64,000 nt of DNA. Source: Ariolimax columbianus. Its lineage: Eukaryota > Mollusca > Gastropoda > Stylommatophora > Arionidae. Below the pieces are notes generated by a model, which was not told the DNA's origin, made no database searches, and was given only the letters and a program-made list of their open reading frames with translations. The DNA lies in contig JAVGWX010000018.1 of NCBI GenBank assembly GCA_036924085.1, forward strand, positions 26,671,563-26,735,562. Direction: 5' to 3'. Below are positions 31,641 to 42,975 of this stretch, in pieces; within the stretch, counting starts at the first letter, position 1, and every line of letters starts with the position of its first letter. A program made the translations under genes and the position numbers.

Positions 31641-33700
31641 CAGACTTTTCTATTTTCAGTTCAGTTCAGTTCAGTTCATCCCGCGACCTCTGAGATCATT
31701 GGGGCACCCCTGCAGACACCTCCACAATCTTGCGCCAGGCCTCCCTGTCTGCGGTTGCTTTTTGTGCCTCCTCGAGTCGTTGGTTAGTCCATTTATGGAT
31801 GATGTCTTCCCTTCGTTGTCTCGGACCTCCTGACCTTCGCTTGCACTGAACTTAATGTGCCTTGTAGTATGGTATGTGCAAGTCTATTGGACTTCGACAC
31901 CTGCCCAAACCAAGTCAGCTTTCGCCTTTTGGTCGTTAGGAGGAGGTCGTCGTACAGTCCACTTGCATTCTCGGTTCTTTGTCGCACTTCATCATTTGTG
32001 ATACGGTCTCTGTTGGTGATATTTAGGAGTCTTCTAAAACATATCATCTCTATGGCCTGAATTCTTCTCTGGAGATCTGCTGTATTAGTCTATTTCGCAG
32101 GCATATATGAATATCGAAAAAACCAGTGAGCGCATTAGCCTGACCTTTATGGCGACGGAGAGTCGTTTATCTTTTCATATATGTTTCAATTGTCCAAGCA
32201 CTGCTGTTGTTTGTGATGTTCCGGCCCCTACCTCTGGTTTTGATCCCTCATCACTGATTGTTGAGCCGAGATATTTGAAACGGTTCACTGTTTCAAGATC
32301 CTATCCATTTGCTTTGATCATAGCGTTGATTCCTTAAGTGTTGTTGACCATCAACTTTGTCTTTTCTGCGTTTATCTCTATGCCATAACCCAGTACTGTT
32401 ACATCCAGTCTTTGGATCAATTCTCGAATTTCTGTCACAGTTCCTGCCAGCCCATCAATGTCACCCGCAAAGCGTCCGTTGGTAACTGCTCTATCCCCTA
32501 TCCTTACGATGACAACATGATCTTCAAGGGCATCACTCATAATTCTTTCTAGAAATATATTGAAGAGTGTCGGAGAGAGTAGCCGTCCTTGTCTTATGCC
32601 GATGGATGTGTGGAACCATTCACCCCTTTTTTTCCATCCACAAAGCTTGTTGCCTTATCATACGGATATCTGATAACTCTCACAATGTTACTGTTAATGT
32701 TATATATCTTCTTTGTTGCTCATAGAGCATCATGATAGACTATATCAAACGTATTTTTAAAGTCTTTATTTTAATGAGGTTTGTTGTCTTCTCTCTGGTA
32801 GCGTCACTACTACTCGCGAATGATCAATATATGTACTGATTAGAGTTTGCTATATTTCGTATTTGTCTTTGTCTTGTTAATATGTAATCAATTTGTGATA
32901 CGATATCTGCCTGTTCCACCTGCCTCATGTGTTGATATGACGTTATCAGAGCTAAAAGAAAGTGTTTGTTATTCACATACATTTATCAGCTCTTCTCCAT
33001 TGCTGTTTTACTTTAATGAGGTGTCACTGAATCTTCCTAAGCAGAATTCATTATCTTTTTTCTCAAGAATCGCCCATTACGATCAGGTTATCCTCTTTCA
33101 CGTTATTGATAACATCCGAAAGCCATTCAAAGAATGCCCATATCTCTTATTTATTACTGCTGTCACTGCATGGAACGTAGACCTGGATAATTGTTGTTTG
33201 TTCCACTTTCAACATTTGCATGCGTATTAGTCTTTCACTGGTGTTACTGTTTCGGGGATTCCGTGGCGAAGTGGGGTGGGTTCGACTTCGGACTCCGTGG
33301 TCTTTTTCACGGGTGCTTGCCCTGCATCTCGTAGTCGCCCCCTAGGCGTCTTGTCCTTGACTTGCCACTGGGGTCGGGCGGCACGAGACGAGATAGTGAG
33401 GATACAAAGTAACGCAGATAATCCTTACTAAAAATACAGCTAGCAAAATAAATTATGTCATCGTCTTCTACAATGGACGGCGGTCTTTGCCTTTGGTGTT
33501 ACTGTTTCGATAATGAGCTATATTTTCACTGGATGTACGAGACAACCTACGCTCCGCGTCTCTCCTTCATTTTGTACATACATTCCATCGTGCTACATTC
33601 CAGTACATGGTTGTCGTGGGTCTTTCTGATGTTTTGTCCCTTTTGTCTAATATCTACTAACCTAGTTATAAATTACATCAACCAAAAATTTCCACCAACA
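31641..33700 (-). mobile_element. RTE-like LINE (type B), decayed, interrupted by a SINE
   Basis: The 3' tail, seen on the + strand, is GTTCAGTTCAGTTCAGTTCA (31660-31678). The minus strand then reads LLTTKRRKLTWFGQVS, RLAHTILQGTL, MICFRRLLNITNRDRI, GIEINAEKTKLMVNNT, FAGDIDGLAG and MSDALEDHVVIVRIGDRAV. The order matches 8846-12210. Upstream (32850-33700) endonuclease remnants are weak. SINE A at 33255-33494 interrupts it. Multiple frameshifts. Confidence 0.8.
33255..33494 (+). mobile_element. tRNA-derived SINE, family A (copy 2)
   Basis: The head GGGATTCCGTGGCGAAGTGG is followed by a GGTTCGACTTCG B-box-like element with an internal deletion, then the family A body. It is flanked by a perfect 15-bp direct repeat, GGTGTTACTGTTTCG, at 33240-33254 and 33495-33509, which defines the insertion exactly. 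Confidence 0.95.
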
Positions 33701-34510
33701 GCCTGGACACACGCTTATACGAATGGCTCAGCTAAAGATGCTATTGGAAACGGGGGAGGAGGCATTGCTATAAAACTAAAAAGCAAAGTATTCTAAGCAG
33801 CATTTGCCACTGGCAGACTCGGCATCAACTTCAGTGCCGAAGCCAGTGCCATGAGACAAGCAGCTGAAACCCTTATAGACCATAAGGAACAGGCAGAAAA
33901 GCAAGTGGTTATTTTCACAAACGCCCTCTTAGTGTTAATGGCGCTTAAGAACTAGTACAAAAATGAACTCGGTGCTCTGGCAGACTCGCTCGAACGCCTG
34001 TCTCAGTGCTTAAAAAAACAAAACATAGTCCAGTGGATACCAGGCAACGAGGAGGCGGAAAGACTCGATGAATGCTACAGCGGAGTGATACAGAAATCAC
34101 ATACAATGATACTTAAGCATTCATCAGGGCAATGTTCAGTGCAAAATGGAAAAAAGACCACCCTGGCCACATAGAAAACGATGCCTACCATCAACTTTCC
34201 AGGCGAGACCAGGTGATAATTCTCCGGCTACGCATTAAAAAATAAAACAGAATGAGATGTCATCTGTACAACAAGTCCAAGATTGGCACTACAGACATTT
34301 GTGCCTGCGGCACATCCCCCGTGAAGGCAGAACATATTTTGCAGTCCTGTCCACTGTATACCGACAAAAGAAGAAAGAATTAGCACTTGGCAACAGCCAG
34401 TGTCCTCCCACAAGAAGCTGTACGGAAGTGTACAGAGCTTTGAATCGACTGCTGCCTTCGTTACAGTCATTGAAGTTGAGGTCTGAAGACGAACGAGGAA
34501 GATATCTACT
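33701..34510 (+). mobile_element. LINE fragment with RNase H domain (type I)
   Basis: The + strand encodes WTHAYTNGSAKDAIGNGGGG (normally YTDGSA), then FSAEASAMRQAAETL (the E and helix of RNase H) and IVQWIPGN (V-x-W-x-PGH-like). After frameshifts comes KAEHILQSCPLYTDKRR, the Cys-His tail seen in such elements. It is the C-terminal half of a non-LTR element with RNase H. N in place of the first catalytic D and several stops show it is dead. Confidence 0.85.
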
Positions 34511-34779
34511 AACCCAAGAATTCATATTGTCATTGTTTTACTCTGTTATCTATCAGCTCCGACTGTTTCAAATTAACTAAACATGTTATGTTACTGTTTT
34601 AGTGGCGTGTTTATTCCGTGGTCCTTTAACTTAGTCTGTATTCCGTTGAGATTATTATTTGTGAGCTTCTTTGGCTGTATATGGGCCAGACTTCAAGGCT
34701 ATCTCCAGCTGGATTGGGTGGCAAGAGAGAGTGCCACATAATGTCATTTGAAATCGAGCAAACACTCTCAGCATTTACA

Positions 34780-35285
34780 CGCGGTTGAGAAAGCGGTGTC
34801 TTTGATGGTTGAGGCATGTTTACGGCATGGAAGATGAGACTCTGCCAAAGGATATTCTCTATGGACAGTTGCCCATTGAAGTTAGAAGAATCGGTCGCTT
34901 CACATTGCCATTTAAGAATGTATGCAAAAGGGACACGAAGTCTTGCGAAATTCCGTCCCGAGACTGTGAAACGATTCTTCAGGATCGAACTGTTTGAAGA
35001 CACTCTATTGGTAGATGCCTTCTGGCTGCGGACACTCGTATAGGCCTTCTGGCTGCAGAGAAAAGAGAAATTATGTCAAGATCGGGCGACACCATGGCAA
35101 GCCAGCCTCTTCAGCATGGTTGTACCATGTCCATCTATTCTAAACTAGAGATGGCCTTGGTTGTACAATCTGTGGCAGGTACTGTAACTCGCGGATCAGA
35201 CCTTACAGTCATAGCAGACAGTGTCAAAATACAGAAGACAGAGTTGGACAAAAATCACAGGGCGCCACGCGCAAGACTTGCATAG
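34780..35285 (+). mobile_element. LINE 3' end with zinc-finger terminus (type E)
   Basis: On the + strand: RHVYGMEDETLPKDILYGQL, KNVCKRDTKSCEIP, then VVQSVAGTVTRGSDLTVIAD, a frameshifted C-x2-C...RI-x-L-x-SH finger. The normal family order is GHV-x-RM-x-D-x-R-x-PK, YKD-x-x-K, zinc finger. Dead copy. Confidence 0.75.
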
Positions 35286-35930
35286 ACTGAGACGGTAATG
35301 ATGAAACGGAAATGTCATTGCAAACACCATTTATAGTGGCATTGAGTCTTCTAAATAAAATAATGCTTCCATGTGTTGCCGCCTACAGGCTGAGCACCCC
35401 CGATATACGTCATCGGAGTCTCTGCCCAGTCCAACATGATTACACGAAATCCCCGAATCCCCCCCCCCTTTCCCGGAATCAGTCAGCAACAGTTACGTCA
35501 CACGTAGCCACTTATCCCTGAGCCAGTCATTAGCTCTGGGTGACCTTCAAAGCGGCAGACGGCTATCGTGATTGTCTTCCATCGTGTCCCATGGCGTGAT
35601 ATCTCCAGGATATTGCCGTTAATTCTGGACTTATTCATCTTGTCGTCTGCGGCTCAACAGATTGCAGCCTGGGGCCTCCATTTCCTTTCACGTTTTCTAG
35701 CCACTGGTAACCCGTAATTACGTCTGTGCTTCCATAGTGTCATTTGAATAAAGTTTAGTATTTTCTATCTATTCAACAGGGATTCTTTGAACTTGTTTTC
35801 TTTTCTGTGTACCCTTTGGCTGTGACATTTATAATACCAGTAATCATTAATTAGATCTATGTTTCTGTACTGCTGTAGCATTTGGGTGGCATTTGTTAGT
35901 TTTTTCTGTTCAACACATTCACTCCGGAAT
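35286..35930. other. Unassigned intron sequence
   Basis: Contains a C-run at 35459-35468. No exon was recognised. Confidence 0.4.
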
Positions 35931-36840
35931 ATGCAGAAACTATGCAGATAAGCAGATCGCCTAAAAACATGAACATTACGGTAAAAAAGACCAAGATCAA
36001 ACAAGTGCAGGAGTTCAAGTACTTGGGCAATGTTTTCAGAAAGGTGGAGGTTGAGAGAGATTGAAATCAGGTCCCAAAAAGCAAATGCGATTGCATACCA
36101 GCTGTCACCATTATTGAAACACCCCAACATAAACATGTCATACCAGCTGTCACCATTATTGAAACACCCCAACATAAACATGTCATACCAGCTGTCACCA
36201 TTATTGAAACACCCTAACATAAACATGTCATACCAGCTGTCCCCATTATTGAAACACCCCAACATAAACATGTCATACCAGCTGTCACCATTATTGAAAC
36301 ACCCCAACATAAACATGTCATACCAGCTGTCACCATTATTGAAACACCCCAACATAAACATGTCCTAAAAAAATTGCTAATCAACATTATATTCATGCCA
36401 ACTCTCTGTTACCAGTACCAAACATGGACTTTAACAAAATCTCTAGAGAGAAAGATCACGACATGTGAGATGAGATGCCTCCAGAAAACAATCAACGTAA
36501 CCAGGAGAGACAGACGGAACACAATCAACGTAACTAGGAGAGACAGAATGCGCAAGGAAGATGTGAGAAGAATAGTTGAAGCGAGACCCTGCTCTGAATA
36601 TATTGATGAGGAGAGAATCAAGTGGTTAGGGCACCAAATAAGAATGCACCCTGAAAAACTACCCCTGTGCTACTATAACGCACGATGTTCGGATTTTCGC
36701 AACCGTGGCAGAACGAGAACTAGATGGATAGATGACGACCACTTCAGCGACATGTCTAGCTGTGGACAGAAAACTTCAGCCCCCCACGCCGCCTCACGGC
36801 ACAAGTGGATAAGACAAGACAAGACTCCGGAATATTTCTG
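35931..36840 (+). mobile_element. LINE RT C-terminus (type C) with internal array
   Basis: The + strand has KTKIKQVQEFKYLGNVFRKV, IEIRSQKANAIAYQLSPLLK, LLINIIFMPTLCYQYQTWTL, ITTCEMRCLQKTINVTRRDR, RIKWLGHQIRMHPEKLP and GRTRTRWIDD in order: RT thumb and C-terminus. It carries a 45-bp x6 array (36094-36363), and a second small duplication of the INVTRRDR segment (36492-36545). Frame is largely open after the array. Confidence 0.88.
36094..36363. repeat. 45-bp minisatellite inside LINE, six copies
   Basis: Units start at 36094, 36139, 36184, 36229, 36274 and 36319. On the + strand they encode AYQLSPLLKHPNINM-type repeats that match the adjoining RT frame, so LINE coding sequence was amplified in place. 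Unit divergence is two substitutions in the whole array. Confidence 0.96.
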
Positions 36841-36959
36841 ACATCTGGGTAGATTTACTTTTGAAATGTGAAACTCCCGGCAGGAAGTACGAGTATATTT
36901 ATAAATTTGGTAAAAGCTGTTATTGAGAAACGTTTGGGGCCAAAATGCAGCAGTGTATG

Positions 36960-37240
36960 AGCTGACATTAGCCGGTGATTCATAGCTGGCTGCTTAAATC
37001 AGGGCCAGAAAATCATAGCTGACCGCGTTCACGTGGGGGCTCTGGAAACAGGCGGCACTAGTCACTAGTGTAGTCTGGCCAACGGATAGGAATCGAAGAG
37101 GGAAGGCAAAATATATACTCGAAAAGGCTAGCTGAAATGTGTCGGACCGAAAGGTCCAGATATCACAGCCTTGCTGCAAACTAAAATACATCGTTTTAAC
37201 GTTATTTTCAGAATTAACGCCAAAGAAGAAGAAGATGAAA
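36960..37240 (+). repeat. Dispersed repeat E, copy 2
   Basis: Blocks shared with copies 1 and 3: TCATAGCTGGCTGCTT, AATCATAGCTGACCGCG, GTGTAGTCTGGCCAA, GAAAGGTCCAGATATC-like and CAGCCTTGCTGCAAACTA. Confidence 0.75.
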
Positions 37241-37735
37241 CAGACGACGGAGAAGACGCATTAGAAGAAGAAAAAATGTTTGAGTATAAGTATGGCAATA
37301 GTTCAGGCCAATATATCAGTTCTACAGCATTATAAGACAGTTTGTAGGCCAACACATGGCTCAGTGGAATGAATCAATTAACAATAAATAAATAAAAACT
37401 TGGAGACCTTCGTTCCTCTGCCTAATAAATAATCCCGGCGTCCTTAGCAACGAGAATAAACATCGTGATTATTGAGGTTTTTTTTTCAAACAAGATGTCG
37501 GTGACCCTGTTGCGTTCGGATTCCAATCCCATTTGTGTTTCTGTGTCGTTAAACTTCATGAAGAGATGCAATCTACTTTCGTGAGCCAATTGTGTGACCG
37601 TTGATATTTTCGATCCACACCTCGTAGTGTTTGTATTCTATCTTTTTATTGGTTTTTCCATTGCTCTGACGTCTGCTGTCCGTTGCTATAGACTTGTACG
37701 GCCAGTTAGATTGAAAGTATTGGAATTACAAACCA
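37241..37735. other. Unassigned intron sequence
   Basis: No exon or repeat was recognised. Confidence 0.4.
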
Positions 37736-38330
37736 TGTAGTTGTTCTTATACAAACCATGTAGTTGTTCTTATACAAACCATGTAGTTGTTCTTATACAA
37801 ACCATGTAGTTGTTCTTATACAAACCATGTAGTTGTTCTTATACAAACCATGTAGTTGTTCTTATACAAACCATGTAGTTGTTCTTATACAAACCATGTA
37901 GTTGTTCTTATACAAACCATGTAGTTGTTCTTATACAAACCATTAAATATTCTTATTGCAAACAAGTGAATTTCCTTTTACAAACTACTTAATTTTTCTG
38001 TTACAAACCACTACATTGTCCTGTAAAAAAAAAATAATAGTTTTCCATTTACAAACCACTTCATTTTACTTTTACACACAATTTCATGTTTCTTTACAAA
38101 CCATTTAATTTTTTTTACAAACCATTTCTCTAACTGTTTATAAACCATTTAATTTTCGTTTCACAAACCTTTTAATTTTCTTTTTACAAACCATTTTATT
38201 TTTCATTTGCAAACCATTTAATTTTCCATTTACAATAAATGTAATTGTTCATTTACAAGTCATTTAATTTTCAATTTACAACACATTTAATTTTCCTTCT
38301 ATACGCAATTTTCTTTTCCCTCGGTCTAAA
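37736..38330. repeat. 23-bp minisatellite grading into degenerate ACAAACCATTTAATTTT units
   Basis: About nine near-perfect units (CAAACCATGTAGTTGTTCTT plus ATA) span 37730-37945. They are followed by about 15 older, diverged units with ACAAACCATTTAATTTT. The gradient suggests expansion at the left end of an older array. Confidence 0.92.
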
Positions 38331-38384
38331 AACATTGCACACATTTTTCATGCTGCCATTGGAAAAGTACTTTTGGGCTGAAGG

Positions 38385-39150
38385 TGCAGCACGGTGAATG
38401 GGCTAACAGCAGCCAGAGACTCATAGATGGTTGCTTGCGTCACGGTCAGTGAGCCAGAGATGAGAGAAACCCTATTCTGCCTTCAAGGATATAAACATGC
38501 TGGAAAAAATACAAAAAAGAGCTACAAAGCTGATAGTGGGATTCCAGAATTATAGTTATGAGGAAAGACTCAGAAAAACCGGCCTACATTATCTAGAAGA
38601 GAGAAGAATTCGTGGTGACTTAATACAGGTTTATAAAATGATCAGAGGAATGGATAGATTAGAATGTAAGAAGTTTTTCAAAATACAGCCACCCACAATA
38701 ACAAGAGGACATAGCTACAAATTAACTAAAGGTAGGTCCAGATTACATATTAGGAAATATTTATTTAGTCAGAGAGTGGTGAATGCTTGGAATGCTTTGC
38801 CAGGAGAGGTAGTGGAGGCAGGGACAGTTAATGCATTTAAGAATAAATTGGATGCGCATAGCTTTTAGAGCAAGGTGATGTAAATGTAACTGGTTGTATA
38901 CAGACTCTGCAGAGTCTTCTAAAAAGGTATAAAGACGTTCAGTTAAGTTAAGTGGCGGCCATGCAAACAGGCGCACACGTGTAGTCTGGCTAAGAGAGGG
39001 TGGATCGCAGTGGGAAGGCAAGCCAGGTACAGATAAATGCCAGCTGAAACCGGAAGTTTCGGGCAGAAGATGAAAGGAGTAGATAACGCAGCCTTGCTGG
39101 AAACTACGATACACAGTAACACCGTCCTTTTCAGTATGAACAGTAGAAAT
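38385..39150 (+). repeat. Dispersed repeat E, copy 3, split by a LINE
   Basis: The left part (38385-38485) and right part (38957-39150: GTGTAGTCTGGCTAAG, GGATCGCAGTGGGAAGGC, CAGCCTTGCTGGAAACTA) are collinear with copies 1 and 2. The middle is a CR1-like LINE 3' end. Confidence 0.75.
38490..38955 (+). mobile_element. CR1-like LINE 3' end inserted in repeat E
   Basis: An open frame of 123 residues runs MLEKIQKRATKLIVGFQN, HYLEERRIRGDLIQVYKM, RVVNAWNALPGEVVEAG and NAFKNKLDAHSF, then the family's 3' UTR and TTAAGTTAAG end. Strongly 5' truncated, intact frame, probably young. Confidence 0.93.
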
Positions 39151-39645
39151 AAATGTATTGATTGATTGTTTGATTGATTGGTTGATGTATCGATTGGTTG
39201 ATTGATTCATTGATTGATTTGATCGGAGGATTGATTGATTGGTTGATTAGTCGATTGATTGATTGGTCGGTTAATTGATTAGTTGATTTATTGATAGGTT
39301 GATTTATTTATCGATTGATTAATTGGTTTATTGATTGATTGATTTATTGGTTGATTGATTGGTTGATCGGTTGGTTGATTCATTGATTCGTTGATTTGTT
39401 AATAGACAGACAGACAAACAGACATACAGACATGCAGACAGATAAACAGATAGACAGACAGACAGATAGGCAGGCAGGCAGGCAGACAGACAGACAGACA
39501 GATAGATAGACAGACAGACAGACATATAGATAGATAGACAGACAGACAGACAGGTAGAAAGCCAGACAGATAGACCTACTAACCAACAGACAGACATACC
39601 ACCGATAGATCGACCATTAATCAGGCAGACAGACAGACAGACATT
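39150..39645. repeat. (TGAT)n-rich and (GACA/GATA)n-rich simple repeats
   Basis: 39150-39400 is GATTGATTGGTTGATT-type. 39405-39645 is GACAGACAGATAGACA-type with GGCAGGCAGGCAG. Cys/Leu/Ser-rich frames on the minus strand are artefacts. Confidence 0.93.
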
Positions 39646-39890
39646 AGAGCTGAACAGAATGCACCCTCTGTAGTTCAGCTCATGAGACATCCCTGTCGCA
39701 CAAACTGATAATCGTCAAACGCGATAACACAGAGATTCTGACCAGCGCGTATCTTTCTCCTGTTGTCTTTCTATCACCCTATCCTCGCATTATCATTAAA
39801 GTTTCCATGGAAATAAAATTTGACAGACACAAGTCGTAAATGTTTATCAAAGCTTCTAAAAATTCTTTCAACGCTGAAATATAGATTGGA

Positions 39891-39928
<38 letters not shown>

Positions 39929-40370
39929 TATGAGAGAAAGGGAGGAAAAGAGCCGGAGGAAGAGAGAAGGGGGAATAGGGCGATCTAGGGAAGTAGAATG
40001 CCGGATATTATATTGAAGTGAATAGCGATCCATGTATCTTCGTTGTTTCTGGTAATGGATCAGGCCTGTTGGAGGGAAGGATGGGAATAGGCAGAAATAA
40101 GAAAATGGTTTGAAATCTCCCAAGCTTAATCAGAAAATGTTAGCACTTAGTTTTTGTTGAAGGATACAAGATTGATTTAATGTGAGCTGAAAATTACTAC
40201 AAAAATTGTACATGTGACAGAGAGTAAGATGGCTATAGTTTCCTCGGAGTGCAGTTCTTCTCGGGTCTTAGTGCGCCTCTCTCTCTCTCTAATGGCTAGC
40301 TGTGACCTCGTTAATCTCAAGTTATTGTGTCAGATTAAGTAACAGAGCGTCCTGATATCAGATAGCATTG
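39646..40370. other. Unassigned intron sequence with a short (GA)n run
   Basis: GA run at 39893-39925. The remainder is unrecognised. Confidence 0.45.
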
Positions 40371-40374
40371 TTAT

Positions 40375-40512
40375 GACGTTGCAGAAACTAATCCTAACCA
40401 CGTATGTTCGGTGTGTGGCATTGTACGGTTCTGAAACATGGATAGTATTCAAAAAAATGGTGAAATGCATTGAAACTTTTGAGATGTGGTGTATGTGTTT
40501 ATGCGTCACCTA
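40375..40512 (+). mobile_element. LINE RT thumb fragment
   Basis: The + strand reads LILTTYVRCVALYGSETWIV followed by ETFEMWCMC, the L-x-YGSETWT...EAFEMWC segment of RTE-like RTs. It is only about 45 codons long. Confidence 0.65.
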
Positions 40513-40539
40513 GTAAAGCATTATTGCCGTAGGGGTGTG

Positions 40540-40756
40540 AGATGTTAGGGATCTCACATTTCAATGGCTCGGGTTTATGAAGTAACCATCTCCTCTCCCT
40601 CGTCGCTTTTACTTTCCGAACTGAACCAGTACCCATTTAAGGCTGAGTCGACCAGGGAGCCGTTGCGATACTGAAAAACATTTCAGCTGAGGAATGAACC
40701 CAGGACCACTCAGATACGAAGCCAGCTCGCTAACCACTGCTCTACGTGGCTCCCAA
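40540..40756 (-). mobile_element. tRNA-derived SINE, family H (single copy here)
   Basis: The reverse complement from 40755 starts GGGAGCCACGTAGAGCAGTG, with an A-box-like TAGAGCAGTGGTTAGCG and a B-box-like GGGTTCATTCC about 40 bases later, then a unique body. This is the tRNA-like head of a SINE. No second copy is in this window, and no clear target-site duplication was found. Confidence 0.68.
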
Positions 40757-40764
40757 ATAGTACA

Positions 40765-42975
40765 ACTATTTAAAAAGGGGTTACACAGGGGTGTGTCCTT
40801 TCGCCTTGCTTGTTGATATACACACAGAACAGATTTTCAAAGACATGCATGACATACCTGGAGTGAATATCGGAGGACGAAGTATCAACAATATCAGATA
40901 CGCTGATGATACAATGTTAATAGCAGAGGATCCAGTACATCTGCAGAGCTTAATGGATAAGATAACCAACAAAAGTCAGCAATTTGGGCTGGAAGTCAAC
41001 ATACAAAAGACGACAGCTGTGGTGTTCACCAACAAGAAAGGAAGTCCAAAAGCTTTCATGCACATAAATGGAGACCTTCTGGAACAAGTGTCAAGATATG
41101 TATACCTTGGCCAACTCATTTCAGCTGATGGCAAATGTGAAAGGGAGATAATTAAAAGAATTGCAATGGGTAAGAATACATTTAGCAGAATGAGAGGTAC
41201 ACTTCTGTCAAAGCAGATATCTCAGACCTTAGAGAGGTACACTTCTGTCAAAGCAGATATCTCATACCTTAGAGAGGTACACTTCTGTCAAAGCAGATAT
41301 CTCAGACCTTAGAGAGGTACAATTCTGTCAAAGTAGATATCTCAGACCTTAGAGAGGTACACTTCTGTCAAAGCAGATATCTCAGACCTTAGAGAGGTAC
41401 ACTTCTGTCAAAGCAGATATCTCAGACCTTAGAGAGGTACACTTCTGTCAAAGCAGATATCTCAGACCTTAGAGAGGTACACTTCTGTCAAAGCAGATAT
41501 CTCAGACCTTAGAGAGGTACACTTCTGTCAAGGGAGATATCTCAGACCTTAGAGAGGTACACTTCTGTCAAAGCAGATATCTCAGACCTTAGAGAGGTAC
41601 ACTTCTGTCAAAGCAGATATCTCAGACCTTAGAGAGGTACACTTCTGTCAAAGCAGATATCTCAGACCTTAGAGAGGTACACTTCTGTCAAAGCAGATAT
41701 CTCAGACCTTAGAGAGGTACACTTCTGTCAAGGGATATATCTCAGACCTTAGAGAGGTACACTTCTGTCAAGGGAGATATCTCAGACCTTAAAGAGGCAC
41801 ACTTCTGTCAAGGCAGATATCTCAGACCTTAGAGAGGTACACTTCTGTCAAGAGAGATATCTCAGACCTTAGAGAGGTACACTTCTGTCAAGGGCGATAT
41901 CTCAGACCTTAGAGAGGTACACTTCTGTCAAGGGAGATATCTCAGACCTTAGAGAGGTGCACTTCTGTCAAAGCAGATATATCAGACCTTAGAGAGGTAC
42001 ACTTCTGTCAAAGCAGATATCTCAGACCTTAGAGAGGTACACTTCTGTCAAAGCAGATATCTCAGACCTTAGAGAGGTACACCTCTGTCAAAGCAGATAT
42101 CTCAGACCTTAGAGAGGTACACTTCTGTCAAGGCAGGTATCTCAGACCTTAGAGAGGTACACTTCTGTCAAAGCAGATATCTCAGACCTTAGAGAGATAC
42201 ACTTCTGTCAAAGCAGATATCTCAGACCTTAGAGAGGTACACTTCTGTCAAAGCAGATATCTCAGACCTTAGAGAGGTACACTTCTGTCAAAGCAGATAT
42301 CTCAGACCTTAGAGAGGTACACTTCTGTCAAGGGAGATATCTCAGACGTTAGAGAGGTACACTTCTGTCAAGGGATATATCTCAGACCTGAGAGAGGTAC
42401 ACTTCTGTCAAGGGAGATATCTCAGACCTTAGAGAGGTACACTTCTGTCAAGGGAGATATCTCAGACCTTAGAGAGGTACACTTCTGTCAAGGGAGATTT
42501 CTCAGATTTTAAACATTAGAATCGTTAAATGCTATGTGCATTCAGTTTTATTGTATAGAGTAGAAACCTCGACCCTGACAAGGAAAATTGAGAAGCGTTT
42601 TGATGCCTTTGAAATGTGGGTATTCAGAAAACTTGGACGAGTTTCTTGGAAAGTTAGGAAAACCAATAATGAGGTTATGGAACAACTCCAGGTGGATAGA
42701 CACTTCTTAAGAAAATAAAAAGCAGAAAAATAAAATATGATGTTCTTGTTAAGTGCCATGACAGTCTGCTAAAGGTTATTTTGGAGGACATAGTAGAAGG
42801 CAAGGTAGCCAAAGGGCGGCAGAGGTACAGATGGACAGACAACAACAGGATGTGGTCGGGACACAGTTTGACTGTACCCGCCTGGCGCGAGACAAAGACA
42901 TATCGAGGTCCATCACCGTCAACTTCCGTTGCGGAGACGGCACTTGATGGTGATGTTGCCGAAAGATGAATAAAG
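40765..42975 (+). mobile_element. LINE RT palm to C-terminus with YADD, split by a 33-copy array (type D)
   Basis: The + strand reads a degraded GVKQGC (40785), DIHTEQIFKDMHDIPGVNIG, NIRYADDTMLIAE (catalytic YADD intact), FGLEVNIQKTTAVVF, YVYLGQLISADGKCEREIIK and MRGTLLSKQIS. After the array (41192-42506) it resumes with NIRIVKCYVHSVLLYRVETS, FDAFEMWVFRKLGRVSW, VRKTNNEVMEQL and AKGRQRYRWTDN. Upstream RT and endonuclease are missing. The 40-bp unit breaks the frame. Confidence 0.9.
41192..42506. repeat. 40-bp minisatellite inside LINE RT, 33 copies
   Basis: Units begin GAGAGGTACACTTCTGTCAA every 40 bp from 41192 to 42472 and contain GATATCTCAGACCTTA. The LINE codons for RGTLLSKQIS just before and after the array are the source of the unit. 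Two sub-types (AAGCAGAT and AGGGAGAT) cluster, with AGGGAGAT enriched towards the right end, as expected from local copying. Confidence 0.96.

Noticed and set aside
32847..33230. 127-codon + strand hydrophobic frame
   Set aside because: It lies antisense to decayed LINE endonuclease sequence and shows no domain.
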